Of a DNA stretch of 64,000 nucleotides, positions 54,984 through 64,000 are shown piece by piece. The notes under the pieces were generated by a model. It was not told the DNA's origin. It did not search any database and saw only the letters and a program-made list of their open reading frames with translations. This DNA comes from Salinarimonas soli. Lineage in GTDB: Bacteria > Pseudomonadota > Alphaproteobacteria > Rhizobiales > Beijerinckiaceae. The position numbers and the translations under genes were made by a program. How positions within the stretch are numbered: the stretch's first letter is position 1; the number at the start of each line of letters is the position of its first letter. The DNA is taken from positions 22,577 to 86,576 of the forward strand of contig NZ_VUOA01000023.1 of NCBI RefSeq assembly GCF_008386575.1. The letters are read 5' to 3'.

Positions 54984-57803
54984 CTAAGGCGCCCCGCCGA
55001 GAAGGCCGCGCGCCGCCAGGAGATCGTCGGTGGCGTGGCCCTCGGTGAAACGGCCGTAGACGTCGCGCAAGCCCGCCACCGCATCCCCGGCCGTCTCCCG
55101 GCCGTGATGGGCGCGCGCGAGGCTCATGGCGCAGCGCAGCTCCAGGGAGAGAGCCGATTGGCGGCGCGACCAGTCGAGCCCCTGCCTGAACAGCCCGGAC
55201 GCCGCCTCCAGGGCGCTCTCGCCCTCGGTCGCGAGACGGATCTCGCCCTCGATCCGCAGCAGCTCGGCGATGAACCAGAGCTCCTCGTGCGCCTCGCAAC
55301 GCTCCCGTGCCCGCGCGATGGCCTCCCGCGCCAGCCCCGTCTCGCCGGTCGCGGCAAGGCAGCGGGCATATTCGCCGATGAGGGGAAGGTAGCGCGGCAG
55401 CCCGGCATGGGAGTTCGCGCCCGTCAGTTCCGCGCGCAGGACCTGGAGCCCGTCGGCGTCGCCGCGCCACGCGCGCACCAGCCCGAGGAAGCACCGGGCC
55501 CAGGTCTCCCAGACCCGCAGGGCGTTGCGCCGCGTGTGGTCGAGGAGCATGGCCCCGAAGCGCTCCGCCGCGGCGAGATCGCCCGAGAACAGGGCGACGG
55601 GGCAGGCCCCCTGGCCGAGCACGCTCGCGTAATGGAGCGCGTTGCGGGCGGCCTCGGCGTCGCCGACATGGCGCAGGGCCGTCTCGCGCGCCTGGTCCGG
55701 CAGGCCCTGGAGCCAGAGGACCCGCGCCAGGAAGTAGCGCGCCGTCACGGCCTGGTCGGTCTGGAAGCGGGCCGCGGGCCAGCGGCGGGCCGGCATGGCG
55801 GCGAGCGCCCGCTCCAGGTCGCGGCGGGCGGAGGCCTGGTCGCCGAGATAATGGTGCGAGGTGCCGAGGATCCGCCATCCCATGACGACGTCGAACTCGT
55901 CGGAGGCGCTCGCCGCGAGGCCCGCGAAGTCCGTGGCCCGTCCGAGCGCCGTGCGGAAGGCGCCCCGGTTTAGGTCGTTGATCCACAAGCCCCACAGGGC
56001 GCGCAGCTCGTAGCCGGTGTCGCCGAGAGCCTTCGCGATGCGAAGCGTGCGCGACCATGTCTGGGCGACCGTCTCCGGGGAGCCCCCCGTATACATCAGC
56101 GACCAGCCGAGACCGGCCGACAGAGCCATGACGGGGCGGGCGTCCGCGGCCTCGTCGAGGATCGCGAGCGCCCCCTCGATCCGGCCGCGGCATTCGGCGA
56201 GCGCGGAGAGCTGCACCCAGACAGGGATCGCCGCCACGGTGATCTCGACCGCGAGCGCGGGATCTCCCTCCGGCGAGAAGGCCCAGTCGAGGGCGGTGCG
56301 GACGTCGCCGACGCGGGTAGCGAGCTCAGCGGGCTCCGCGTCCCCGCCGCCGTCGCGGTGCAGCGCCGCGCCGACATGAGCAGCGTGGCGGCGCATGGTG
56401 GCGGCCTCGTCGTCCTCGGCGCGCAGCCGCTGCAGGCCGAACAGCCGCATGGTGGCGAACATGCGGTAGGAGCGCCCGGCGGGCTCGTCCGAGACGAGCA
56501 GCAGCGACTTGTCGACGAGCTCGGCGACCCGGCCCGCGATGTCGGCGCGATCGATGTCGGGCTCCAGGGCCGCCGCCGCCTCGATGGAGAACGGTCCCGC
56601 GAACACGGAGAGGCGGCGAAAGAGGCGCCGCTCGTCCTCGGTGAGCAGCTGGTAGCTCCAGTCGAGCGTCGCCTCCAGGGTGCGATGACGCGGGAGGGCC
56701 GTGCGGCGGCCCTTCGTGAGAAGCCGGAAGCAATCGCCCAGCCGTGCCGCGAGCTCGGCGATGCCGATGCCCTCCACGCGCCGCGCCGCGAGCTCGATCG
56801 CCAGGGCCATGCCATCGAGGCGCCGGCAGATCTCGGCCACGAACATCGTGTTCGCGTCGGTCAGCGCGAACTCGCCCGCGCTCTGGGCCGCGCGCTCGAC
56901 GAAGAGGGCGACCCCCGGATAGCGCAGGGCCTGGTCGGCCCGCAGGGCGCTGCCGCCTGGAGGGCTCTCGAGAGGCGCCAGGCGATAGACGCGCTCGCCC
57001 ACGGCCCGCAGCGGCTCGCGGCTCGTCGCCAGGACGTGCACGCCGACCGCCGCTTCCCCGATCCGCTCGACGAGCGCCGTGGCGGCCTCCAGCAGGTGCT
57101 CGCAATTGTCCAGGACGAGCAGCAGGCGCTGCACCTTGAGGAAGGCGCAGATCGCGGGGATGGGGTCGCGGGACTGGATCGCGAGCCCCAACGCCGCTGC
57201 GACGGCGCCCGGCACGTGGGCCGCGTCGTTCAGGGGGGACAGGTCGACGAACAGCCCGCCATCGTCGAACTCGCCGGCCACCAGGCGCGCCACCGCGAGG
57301 GCGACCGTCGTCTTGCCGATGCCGCCGGGGCCCACGATCGTGACCAGGCGGCGCGCCCGCAGCTGCGTCGCGAGGGCCTGGATCGAGTCCTCGCGCCCGA
57401 TCACGCGCGTGAAGGGCGCCGGCAGGTCATAGATCCGCCTGGGGCCGGGCTCGGCCTGCGGGACGCCGCGCGCGACAACGACGGGGGCCACGAACCCATA
57501 GCCGCGGCCCGCCTTGACGTCGATGAAGCGGCGTCCGTCGCGGCCGTCGCCGAGCGCCCGGCGCAGGCCCGCGATCTGGACCCGGAGGTTGTTCTCGCTC
57601 ACATGGATGCCGGGCCAGACGAGGTCCATGAGCTCGTCCTTCGTGACGATCTCTCCGGGCCGCTGCGCCAGGGCGACGAGCAGGTCGAAGGCGCGCCCGC
57701 CCAGGGCGACGGGTGCGTCGCCCTCCAGGAGAAGCCGCCGCGTCGGGTAAAGGCGGAACGGTCCGAAGGCGATCTCGTCGGCGGGCTGTTCGGTGCCGGT
57801 CAT
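54984..57803 (-). CDS. wHTH-STAND ATPase-TPR transcriptional regulator
   Basis: A 939-residue regulator. An OmpR/PhoB-type winged helix (about 10-108: ALGGRAFDLLVALAQRPGEI to GRGYGFVAPV) is followed by an NB-ARC-like STAND ATPase with Walker A GPGGIGKTT (158-166) and Walker B LLLVLDNCEHLL (227-238), and by about 450 residues of TPR-like helices. Such proteins are ATP-controlled switches; the TPR part senses a ligand or partner. The ATG at 57803 is chosen from the domain start. It sits between a sugar ABC operon and the molybdenum hydroxylase, all on the minus strand; its target is likely one of them, by inference. Confidence 0.9.
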   Translation of the reverse strand: MTGTEQPADEIAFGPFRLYPTRRLLLEGDAPVALGGRAFDLLVALAQRPGEIVTKDELMDLVWPGIHVSENNLRVQIAGLRRALGDGRDGRRFIDVKAGRGYGFVAPVVVARGVPQAEPGPRRIYDLPAPFTRVIGREDSIQALATQLRARRLVTIVGPGGIGKTTVALAVARLVAGEFDDGGLFVDLSPLNDAAHVPGAVAAALGLAIQSRDPIPAICAFLKVQRLLLVLDNCEHLLEAATALVERIGEAAVGVHVLATSREPLRAVGERVYRLAPLESPPGGSALRADQALRYPGVALFVERAAQSAGEFALTDANTMFVAEICRRLDGMALAIELAARRVEGIGIAELAARLGDCFRLLTKGRRTALPRHRTLEATLDWSYQLLTEDERRLFRRLSVFAGPFSIEAAAALEPDIDRADIAGRVAELVDKSLLLVSDEPAGRSYRMFATMRLFGLQRLRAEDDEAATMRRHAAHVGAALHRDGGGDAEPAELATRVGDVRTALDWAFSPEGDPALAVEITVAAIPVWVQLSALAECRGRIEGALAILDEAADARPVMALSAGLGWSLMYTGGSPETVAQTWSRTLRIAKALGDTGYELRALWGLWINDLNRGAFRTALGRATDFAGLAASASDEFDVVMGWRILGTSHHYLGDQASARRDLERALAAMPARRWPAARFQTDQAVTARYFLARVLWLQGLPDQARETALRHVGDAEAARNALHYASVLGQGACPVALFSGDLAAAERFGAMLLDHTRRNALRVWETWARCFLGLVRAWRGDADGLQVLRAELTGANSHAGLPRYLPLIGEYARCLAATGETGLAREAIARARERCEAHEELWFIAELLRIEGEIRLATEGESALEAASGLFRQGLDWSRRQSALSLELRCAMSLARAHHGRETAGDAVAGLRDVYGRFTEGHATDDLLAARGLLGGAP

Positions 57804-58016
57804 CGTCGGCCCGCGCCGCGATCCGACCGATGGACGAATGCTTGCATCGTTCAGTCTGGGGCAATCGCTTGCGTCATGGTCGACGACATCTCGAAATGGC
57901 TTTGGCGCTAGACCCGGGAGTGACCACGTATGCAAAAAAGCGGCCGAACGCCATCCTTAGCACGCTGCGGCGCGGGGTGACAGGAGCCCGGACGGCTCCA
58001 GCGGAGCCGCGTGGAG

Positions 58017-59099
58017 TCAAAGGCGGCGTTCGGTCCGAGGGCAGAACAGGGAGGCTCGCGAGAGGTCGGCCGCGATCTCGACGAGGTCCCCGGCCCCGAC
58101 CCCCGGGTCGCGCTCCAGCCGCGCCACGATCGCGGCCTCGCCCCATGCGAGGCGCGCGAGGGTGTCGGCGCCCGTGGGCTCGAGCGAGACCACCCGCATC
58201 GCACCCAAGGAATGGCTGCCGAGGCGCGGGCGGCCGATATCCTCGGCGCGCAAGCCGAGCACGACCGGGCGTCCGGGCTCCGGCGGTTCGCTCCAGGCAT
58301 AGCCTGGCAGGGGCAGGCGGTGGTCTCCGAGCTCGAGGGCCGGGACACCGGCCTCGGCCACGAGCCGGGCGGGGACGAGGTTCATGCGCGGCGCGCCGAC
58401 GAAGCCCGCCACGAAGGCCGTCTGCGGCCGGTTGTAGACCTCGCGCGGCGTGCCGACCTGGAGGATGCGCCCCGCCCGCATCACGGCGAGGCGGTCGCCG
58501 AGCGCCATGGCCTCGGCTTGGTCGTGGGTGACGTAGAGGGCGCACGCCTGTGTCCGGGCGTGAACCCGCCGGATCTCGTCACGCAGGTCCGCCCGCAGGG
58601 CGGCGTCGAGGCTCGACAGGGGCTCGTCGAACAGGAACGCGTCCGGGTCGCGCACCAGCGCTCGGGCGATCGCGACACGCTGGCGTTGCCCGCCGGAGAG
58701 CTGGGCGGGACGCCGGTCGAGGATGTCCTCGATCCGCAGGAGCCGCGCCGCTTCTATCAGGCGCGCCTGGGCCTCGGCGCGCGGCACGCCGCGCATGCGC
58801 ATCCCGAAGGTCACGTTGCGGGCGGCGCTCATGGTCGGGTAGAGGGCAAGGCCCTGGAAGACCACCGAGACGTTGCGCTCGCCGGGCTCCAGGCCGGTCA
58901 CGTCGCGCCCGCCGATGGAGACGCGGCCCCCGTCGAGATCGACGAGCCCCGCCGCGGCCGCGAGCAGGCTCGACTTGCCGCAGCCCGACGGGCCCACCAA
59001 GGCCACGAGCTCGCCCGGCGCGATCTCCAGCGACACCCCGTCGAGCGCCGTGACCGACCCGTAGGCGAGCCGCAGGTCGGCGAGGCTCAGGTCCTTCAC
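58017..59099 (-). CDS. Sugar ABC transporter ATP-binding protein (MalK/UgpC type)
   Basis: A 360-residue ATPase: Walker [10 protein letters not shown], signature LSGGQRQR, Walker [20 protein letters not shown], then a TOBE/OB C-terminal domain. The start is the GTG at 59099, which overlaps the preceding permease stop as GTGA. It is the last gene of a four-gene transporter operon and would energise the two permeases. Confidence 0.93.
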   Translation of the reverse strand: MKDLSLADLRLAYGSVTALDGVSLEIAPGELVALVGPSGCGKSSLLAAAAGLVDLDGGRVSIGGRDVTGLEPGERNVSVVFQGLALYPTMSAARNVTFGMRMRGVPRAEAQARLIEAARLLRIEDILDRRPAQLSGGQRQRVAIARALVRDPDAFLFDEPLSSLDAALRADLRDEIRRVHARTQACALYVTHDQAEAMALGDRLAVMRAGRILQVGTPREVYNRPQTAFVAGFVGAPRMNLVPARLVAEAGVPALELGDHRLPLPGYAWSEPPEPGRPVVLGLRAEDIGRPRLGSHSLGAMRVVSLEPTGADTLARLAWGEAAIVARLERDPGVGAGDLVEIAADLSRASLFCPRTERRL

Positions 59100-59956
59100 C
59101 GGGCGCCGCCCAAGGTCAGGCCGCGCACGAACCAGCGTCCCGCGAGCCAATAGACGAGGAGCGCCGGCGCCGCGACGAGGAGCACGCCCGCCATGTTGAC
59201 GTTGTATTCCTTCGTGCCGACGCCGTCGTTGATCAGGTTGTTGAGCCTCACCGTCACGGGCGGGTTCGGGCCGCCGAACACGAGGGAGAAGAGATAGTCG
59301 TTCCAGATCGCCGTGAATTGCAGCGCCACCGCCACCGCGAGGATCGGCCAGGACAGGGGCAGGAGCACGTGGATCAGGATGCCCCAGAACCCCGCCCCGT
59401 CGACCCGCGCCGCCGCGACGATCTCAGGGGGCACGCCGATGAAGAAGTTGCGGAAGAGCAGGACCGTGTAGGGCATGCCGTAGGCGATGTGGACGAGGAC
59501 GAGCCCCTCGACGGTGCCGAACAGGCCGAGCCGTCGCAAGGTCAGCGCCACGGGCAGCAGCACGGCCTGATAGGGCAGCACGTTCGCCACGATCACGAGG
59601 GCGAAGGCGAGCCGGGCGCCGGGCAGGCGCCATTGGGTGAGGGCGTAGCCGCTGACGAGGCCGATCGCCACCGAGCCCGCGACGGCCGGGAGGGTGATCC
59701 GCAGGGACGTCAGGAAGCCCCCGCGCAGGCCCTCGCACGACGCCCCGATGCAGGCCCCCGACCAGGCTTTGGCGAGGGGGGCGATCGTCCAGTCGCGGGG
59801 AGGGGCCAGCATCGAGCCGTCGACGATGGCGGCGAGCGGCTTGAGGGCGGTGACGATCACCACGTAGAGCGGCAGCAGGAAGACGAGGCCGGCTAGCCCT
59901 AGGGCCGCCCAGACCAGCGCCTCGCCGGCGGAGAACCGGGCGCGGCGCGCCCTCAT
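59096..59956 (-). CDS. Sugar ABC transporter permease (MalG/GtsC-like)
   Basis: A 286-residue permease with six predicted helices and the EAA loop (PPEIVAAARVDGAGFWGILI). A loop with two Cys (ACIGASCEGLRGGF) resembles the GtsC-type permeases of glucose/mannose systems. Its ATG overlaps the upstream permease stop (ATGA) and its own stop overlaps the ATPase start. Confidence 0.92.
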   Translation of the reverse strand: MRARRARFSAGEALVWAALGLAGLVFLLPLYVVIVTALKPLAAIVDGSMLAPPRDWTIAPLAKAWSGACIGASCEGLRGGFLTSLRITLPAVAGSVAIGLVSGYALTQWRLPGARLAFALVIVANVLPYQAVLLPVALTLRRLGLFGTVEGLVLVHIAYGMPYTVLLFRNFFIGVPPEIVAAARVDGAGFWGILIHVLLPLSWPILAVAVALQFTAIWNDYLFSLVFGGPNPPVTVRLNNLINDGVGTKEYNVNMAGVLLVAAPALLVYWLAGRWFVRGLTLGGAR

Positions 59957-60843
59957 GCCGGCCGGCGCCGCGTCAAGGCGAGGGAGAGATAGGGCACCAC
60001 GATCGCGGCCGCCGCGAGGGTGAGCACCACCGCCGCCGCGGCCCCGACCGCGAGGTGCCCGCGGGCGAACATGTGGTCGTAGACGTAGAGCGCCGGCATG
60101 TCTGTCGCGTAGCCCGGCCCGCCGCCCGTCATCGCGACCACGAGGTCGAAGGCGCGTGCGACGCCGAAGGCGAGGAGCAGGAGCACGGTCATCGCATGCG
60201 GCCCGAGCATTGGCAGGACCACGTGGAGATAGACCCGGTGAGCCCCGACGCCCTCGACCCGCGCGGCGCGCCACAGGTCCGGGTCGACGCCCCGCAAGCC
60301 CGCCGAGAACACCGCGAGCGCCATGCCGGCGACGTGCCAGGCTCCCGCGAGGGCAAGGGCGTAGAGGGCGGTTCCGGGCCGCACGAGATGGTCGAAGGCG
60401 AAGGTCTCGATGCCCCAGGCCCGCACGCTCCGCTCGAGACCAAGGCTCGGGTTGAGGATCCATTGCCAGACGAGGCCCGTGACGAGCCAGGAGACCGCGA
60501 CGGGGTAGAGGAACACCGTCTCGGCGAGGCCGGTGCGCCGCCCGCGGCGGTCGAGCCAGTCCAGGACGACCGCGAGAGCGAGGCCCGCGAGGGCCGCCGT
60601 CGCGACGAGGGCGACCCCGAAGACGAGGAGGTTGCCGAAGGACTCGACGAAGCGCCGGTCGCCCATGACCGCCGCGTAGTTCGCCGCGCCGACGAAATCG
60701 GCGCGGGGCAGGAGCCGCGACGAGGTGAGGGAGATGGCGGCCGTCCAGCCGAGAAAGCCGTAGAAGGCGACTCCGAGGAGGAGCGCCGCGGGGGCGAGCG
60801 CCAGGGCCGCGGCGACCCGTCCGGAGACGAGCCGGCGCCTCAA
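59953..60843 (-). CDS. Sugar ABC transporter permease (MalF/GtsB-like)
   Basis: A 296-residue inner-membrane permease of the carbohydrate-uptake-1 type, with about six helices and the EAA motif DLWRAARVEGVGAHRVYLHV. Its ATG overlaps the stop of the solute-binding protein gene (ATGA), and its stop overlaps the start of the next permease. It pairs with that permease to form the channel. Confidence 0.92.
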   Translation of the reverse strand: MRRRLVSGRVAAALALAPAALLLGVAFYGFLGWTAAISLTSSRLLPRADFVGAANYAAVMGDRRFVESFGNLLVFGVALVATAALAGLALAVVLDWLDRRGRRTGLAETVFLYPVAVSWLVTGLVWQWILNPSLGLERSVRAWGIETFAFDHLVRPGTALYALALAGAWHVAGMALAVFSAGLRGVDPDLWRAARVEGVGAHRVYLHVVLPMLGPHAMTVLLLLAFGVARAFDLVVAMTGGGPGYATDMPALYVYDHMFARGHLAVGAAAAVVLTLAAAAIVVPYLSLALTRRRPA

Positions 60844-62117
60844 GCGCGCGTCCGGGCGATGGCGTCGCGAAGGTCGGAGGCCGCGCGCTTCGGGTCCGCG
60901 CCCTCCGTGGTCCAGAAGCGGTGGACGACCTCGTAGAGCGCCGCCCGCATGGCCGTGGTCATGCCCATGCTGAGCGAGGCCACCACCTCGCCCTCGCCGC
61001 GGGTGAGGCGGGCGGCGGCGCGGGCGCCCTCGTCGTAGCGCGCGAGGTCCACGTCGGTGCGCGTCGGGATCGAGCCCTTCACGAGGTTGAAGTCGTGCTG
61101 CACGCCGGGGCTCATGACGAGCCGCGCGAAGGCATCCTGCGCCTCGGCGATGGGGGCGCTCACCGCGCGGGGCATGCAGAAGGCGTCGACCACTGCGAGG
61201 AAGACGCCGTCATTGCCCGGCGCCGGGCGCGCCAGATAGTCGGCGCCTGCCTTGAGGCCGGCCTTCTCGAGCTCGCCGCGGGACCAGTCGCCCGTGAACA
61301 GGAAGCCGGCGCGACCGGAGGAGACGAGGTTGGCGGTGTCGGTCGGGCCGCGATTGGGGCTGCCCTTGTCCACGAAGGGGCGCAGGCGGCCGAAGGTCTC
61401 GAAGGCGGCCGCGACGGCGGGCAGGTCGCCGCTCACGTCGTGCTCCACGCACATGCGGCGCATGAGGTCCGCCCCGCCCGTGCCGACGACGGCCTGGGCG
61501 AAGACGAGGGCCTCCTGCCAGGGCTGGCCGCCGAGCGCGATCGGGATCGTGCCCGCCGCGCGCAGGCGCTCGCAAGCGGCGATCGCCTCGTCCCAGGTCC
61601 GCGGCAGCTCGGCCCCGGCCTCCTCCAGCCGGCGGCGATGGGCGAACATCCAGTTGGCCCCGTGCAGGTCGATGGGGGCCGCGACGTAGCGGCCGTCGAC
61701 CTTCATCTGCGCCGCGACGGCGGCGGGCAGGATCGCGTCCCAGCCCTGCGCGGCCGCGGCCGCCTCGACGTCGCGGATCACCCCGTCGGTGACGAGGCGC
61801 GGCAGGTCGGGGCCCACATGCCAGAGCATCGCGCCGGGCGCCGCCCCGCCGAGCACCCGCGTCATCGCGGCGGCCTTGGCGAGGTCGGGCCCCTGCACCG
61901 TCACGTCGAGCCAGGTTCCGCCCTCGGCTTCGAGGGCGCGCCGCACCACGCGGATGGCGTCACTCTCGCTGCCGCCCGCCCACCAGTGCACCACCTCGAA
62001 TCGCTTGCCCGAGAGCCCGGTGAGGCCCGCGGCCCGGCTCCAGGTCGGAGCGGCGGCCGCGAGGGCCCCGATGAGGAACGCGCGCCGGTCGAGCGCCAGT
62101 CCGTCGATGGTCGGCAT
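60840..62117 (-). CDS. Sugar ABC transporter solute-binding protein (glucose/mannose-like)
   Basis: A 425-residue periplasmic binding protein. The N-terminus LALDRRAFLIGALAAAA has the double Arg of a Tat signal. The mature start FEVVHWWAGGSESDAIRVV resembles glucose/mannose binding proteins (HWW-x-x-GGE type), supporting a monosaccharide substrate, though specificity is inferred. The ATG at 62117 follows GAGGGTGG; a longer frame to 62360 is unsupported. It is the first gene of the four-gene operon. Confidence 0.88.
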   Translation of the reverse strand: MPTIDGLALDRRAFLIGALAAAAPTWSRAAGLTGLSGKRFEVVHWWAGGSESDAIRVVRRALEAEGGTWLDVTVQGPDLAKAAAMTRVLGGAAPGAMLWHVGPDLPRLVTDGVIRDVEAAAAAQGWDAILPAAVAAQMKVDGRYVAAPIDLHGANWMFAHRRRLEEAGAELPRTWDEAIAACERLRAAGTIPIALGGQPWQEALVFAQAVVGTGGADLMRRMCVEHDVSGDLPAVAAAFETFGRLRPFVDKGSPNRGPTDTANLVSSGRAGFLFTGDWSRGELEKAGLKAGADYLARPAPGNDGVFLAVVDAFCMPRAVSAPIAEAQDAFARLVMSPGVQHDFNLVKGSIPTRTDVDLARYDEGARAAARLTRGEGEVVASLSMGMTTAMRAALYEVVHRFWTTEGADPKRAASDLRDAIARTRA

Positions 62118-62256
62118 CGGTCCACCCTCGGTCGTCGATCTTTGGATGGGGCGATGGGATGCGCCACCCGACCAAATGTCAAGGTGGCGGGCGGCCCGTA
62201 TGCAAGCGGATTTTCGGGATCGCACGATGGCGGCGCGCGAGCGCCCGCGAAACGGG

Positions 62257-63696
62257 TCAGCCCTCGCGCGCGGCGGCGAAACCCTCGATCTCGCGGGCGA
62301 TGGCGTCGACCAGCGCGGTGTCGTCGCCTGCCATCCCGGCCATCGCCGCCATGCGGGCAACGGCGGCAGCGGCGACGCGCTCCTCGACGGTGCCCTCCGC
62401 GAACAGGTACCAGATCACCGCCCGCCGCCCGTCCCGGTGGCAGCGGCCCTCGATCTGCTGGAGCTGGATGGCGCTGTGGCGCATATCGTGGACGAGGAGG
62501 GCGCGGGGCTTGTCGCCGCCCGGCATCTCGCCCTGATGCAGCGAGATCGCCTCGGTCACCGTGAACACCACGGCGTCGAGCTCGCCGCGCTGGAAGGCGA
62601 GGCGCGTCTCCTCGTTCGCCGCTCCGGTCCGCTCGCCCGTGATCGATCCGACCGGCCAGCCGCGTCCCGCAAGCGCCTCGACGAGGTGGGCGCCGGTCTC
62701 CAGGAACGCGACCGAGATCGCCACGGCCTGCCCGTTCTCCAGAAGGTCGTCGGCGAAGTCGGCGGTGCCGGGCACCCGCAGCAGCGAGGCCTTCTGCCGG
62801 AAGCGCAGGTCGGCCGCCCAGCCCTTCGGGTGCCGCGTCGAGCCGCCGGCAAGCCCCAGCTCCCTACGGAACTCGCGCCACGTCGCGTCGTAGAGGCGTC
62901 GCGACGGCGCGTCGAGGGCGGTGGGGGCGAGCTCGCGCTGCACCTCGGGCCAGCCCGCGATGTCGCCGGGCCGCCGGCGCAGGCCGATGGCGGCGTCGCC
63001 CCGATAGAGGAGGCCCGCCATGGTCCTGCGGTCGTCCTCGTTGGGCGTCCAGCTCCAGTTCTGCCAGCGTCCCTTGGCCCGGCCGATGCCGAGCCGCTTC
63101 ATGAGCTGGCGGAACCCGTCGAGGGTGTCGGCGGGCACGCCCGCGGCGTGGCTGAGCAGCTTCCCGAGATAGGACAGCTCGTGCGGCGCCTGGCCCGCGG
63201 TGGCGCTGGCATAGACCACGAAATTGGCGGCGGCCGCCATCTGCCGGCAGGCGAGGCCCATCTGGGAGTTCGGGTTGCGGATGCGGTGGCTCTCGTCGAA
63301 CACGACGAGGGGCCAGGTGCGCTTCGGGCGGCCGTGCCGGGCGAGCTCGTTGTTCTTGGCGCGGGTCGAGCGCTTGCTGCTCGCGGGCGGTGGGGCGAGC
63401 AGCGACTTCGTGCGCTCGTAATTGGTCAGGGTCACGGCTTTCGCCTGAAGTCCCGACAGCGCGATGGTGCGCCGCCATTGCGGCATCGCCCCCTTGGGGC
63501 AGACGATCAGGATCTCGTCCTCCGGCATCGCGGCGAGCGCGTGCCAGATCGACAGGGTCTTGCCCAGACCCGTGAGGTCGCCGAGCAGGAAGCCCGGCCG
63601 CCCCGCGGCTCGTGCTGCCAAGATGGCGCGGGCGGCCTCGGCCTGATGCGGGCGCGGGACGAAGCGGTCGGCTGGGGGAGGGGACGCGGCATCCAT
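62257..63696 (-). CDS. SNF2-like superfamily-2 helicase
   Basis: A 479-residue SF2 protein. Motif I is LTGLGKT (41-47) where SNF2 proteins have DEMGLGKT; motif II is DESH (134-137); motif III region is YASATAG; motif VI reads QIEGRCHRDG instead of Q-x-x-GRxxR. It is compact, with no accessory DNA-binding domain, and resembles phage or gene-transfer helicases in size. No phage genes surround it. Roles in repair or chromosome remodelling are possible; none is shown. Confidence 0.8.
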   Translation of the reverse strand: MDAASPPPADRFVPRPHQAEAARAILAARAAGRPGFLLGDLTGLGKTLSIWHALAAMPEDEILIVCPKGAMPQWRRTIALSGLQAKAVTLTNYERTKSLLAPPPASSKRSTRAKNNELARHGRPKRTWPLVVFDESHRIRNPNSQMGLACRQMAAAANFVVYASATAGQAPHELSYLGKLLSHAAGVPADTLDGFRQLMKRLGIGRAKGRWQNWSWTPNEDDRRTMAGLLYRGDAAIGLRRRPGDIAGWPEVQRELAPTALDAPSRRLYDATWREFRRELGLAGGSTRHPKGWAADLRFRQKASLLRVPGTADFADDLLENGQAVAISVAFLETGAHLVEALAGRGWPVGSITGERTGAANEETRLAFQRGELDAVVFTVTEAISLHQGEMPGGDKPRALLVHDMRHSAIQLQQIEGRCHRDGRRAVIWYLFAEGTVEERVAAAAVARMAAMAGMAGDDTALVDAIAREIEGFAAAREG

Positions 63697-63752
63697 GGGC
63701 GCCGGTCGTACCCGGGCCGCGCGCCCGGGGCAACGCGGCGACGGCGCGCCGC

Positions 63753-64000
63753 TCAGCCGTCGACCGGCGCGAGGGCCGCGGCATCGAGGTCGATGAAGTG
63801 GCCGGCGCGGTCGCGCTTGGAGGCGAGGTAGCGCACGTTCTCCTCCGTGCGACGCCCCACCACCCGCTCGTCCGACACCACCGCCAGACCCGCCCGCCGC
63901 AGCGCCGCGATCTTCTCCGGGTTGTTCGTCAGAACCCGCACCGCGCTCACGCCAAGCGCCCGCAGCATCGCGCCCGCGAAGTCGAACCGGCGCTGGTCGA
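63753..64000 (-). CDS. ribA: GTP cyclohydrolase II (C-terminal part, 5' end outside window)
   Basis: The frame is open to the end of the window and encodes the RibA C-terminus: DQRRFDFAGAMLRALGVSAV then RVLTNNPEKIAALRRAGL, the LTNNPxK motif being characteristic. RibA opens GTP in the first step of riboflavin synthesis. The catalytic Cys cluster lies beyond the window. It is followed by the helicase gene on the same strand. Confidence 0.88.
   Translation of the reverse strand, partial: DQRRFDFAGAMLRALGVSAVRVLTNNPEKIAALRRAGLAVVSDERVVGRRTEENVRYLASKRDRAGHFIDLDAAALAPVDG

Overview
The window is GC-rich, densely coded chromosomal DNA from an alphaproteobacterium, most likely a Hyphomicrobiales member of the Methylobacteriaceae/Salinarimonadaceae type. 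Signs of this are the carB-greA and rluD-rpoH neighbour pairs, an ELM1-family gene beside trxB, tandem small outer-membrane beta-barrel proteins, CtrA-like TTAA-N7-TTAA sites, and dispersed palindromic repeats of the kind common in this order. No phage or plasmid backbone and no CRISPR array is visible.

Layout. 0-5 kb: a divergent EF-G paralogue (5' end outside the window), a long-chain acyl-CoA ligase and the periplasmic methionine-sulfoxide reductase MsrP. 5.0-5.9 kb: a low-GC patch with a GIY-YIG nuclease-like gene, next to a probable small RNA whose hairpin loop carries an anti-Shine-Dalgarno sequence. 5.9-11.3 kb: LysR regulator, trxB, ELM1-family protein, Lrp/AsnC regulator, and a YCII/DGPF protein coupled to an ECF42-type sigma factor. 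11.3-18.3 kb: TSUP permease, an exported hypothetical protein, a serine hydrolase, greA and carB. 18.5-24.5 kb: an envelope block with an OpgC-type acyltransferase, two SGNH-hydrolase proteins (one lacking its catalytic Asp and His) and three outer-membrane barrels, one frameshifted in a C8 tract; several have CtrA-like boxes upstream. 24.5-29.5 kb: palindromic repeats and an RND efflux pump with its adaptor. 30-36.8 kb: a cold-shock gene, two small proteins, serC-serA, a glutamine amidotransferase and a MuiA-like protein. 36.9-44.5 kb: D,D-carboxypeptidase, purA, a proline-rich membrane protein, rpoH, rluD, tRNA-Glu and a BTLCP transglutaminase-like peptidase.

45-52 kb is an accessory metabolic locus: a Gfo/Idh/MocA oxidoreductase and a fused-permease ABC transporter on one side, with a divergent solute-binding protein, a DeoR/GlpR-type regulator and a PP2C-fold protein on the other. 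A plausible reading is uptake and processing of a phosphorylated polyol or sugar; the substrate is not known. 52-62 kb holds a solitary form-II molybdenum hydroxylase large subunit, a large wHTH-STAND-ATPase-TPR regulator, and a four-gene sugar ABC operon resembling glucose/mannose (Gts-type) transporters with overlapping stop/start codons. The window ends with an unusual superfamily-2 helicase and the C-terminus of GTP cyclohydrolase II (ribA).

The observations best worth following are the anti-Shine-Dalgarno small RNA, the C8 tract in an outer-membrane protein gene, the OpgC plus active/inactive SGNH pair, and the 45-52 kb locus.
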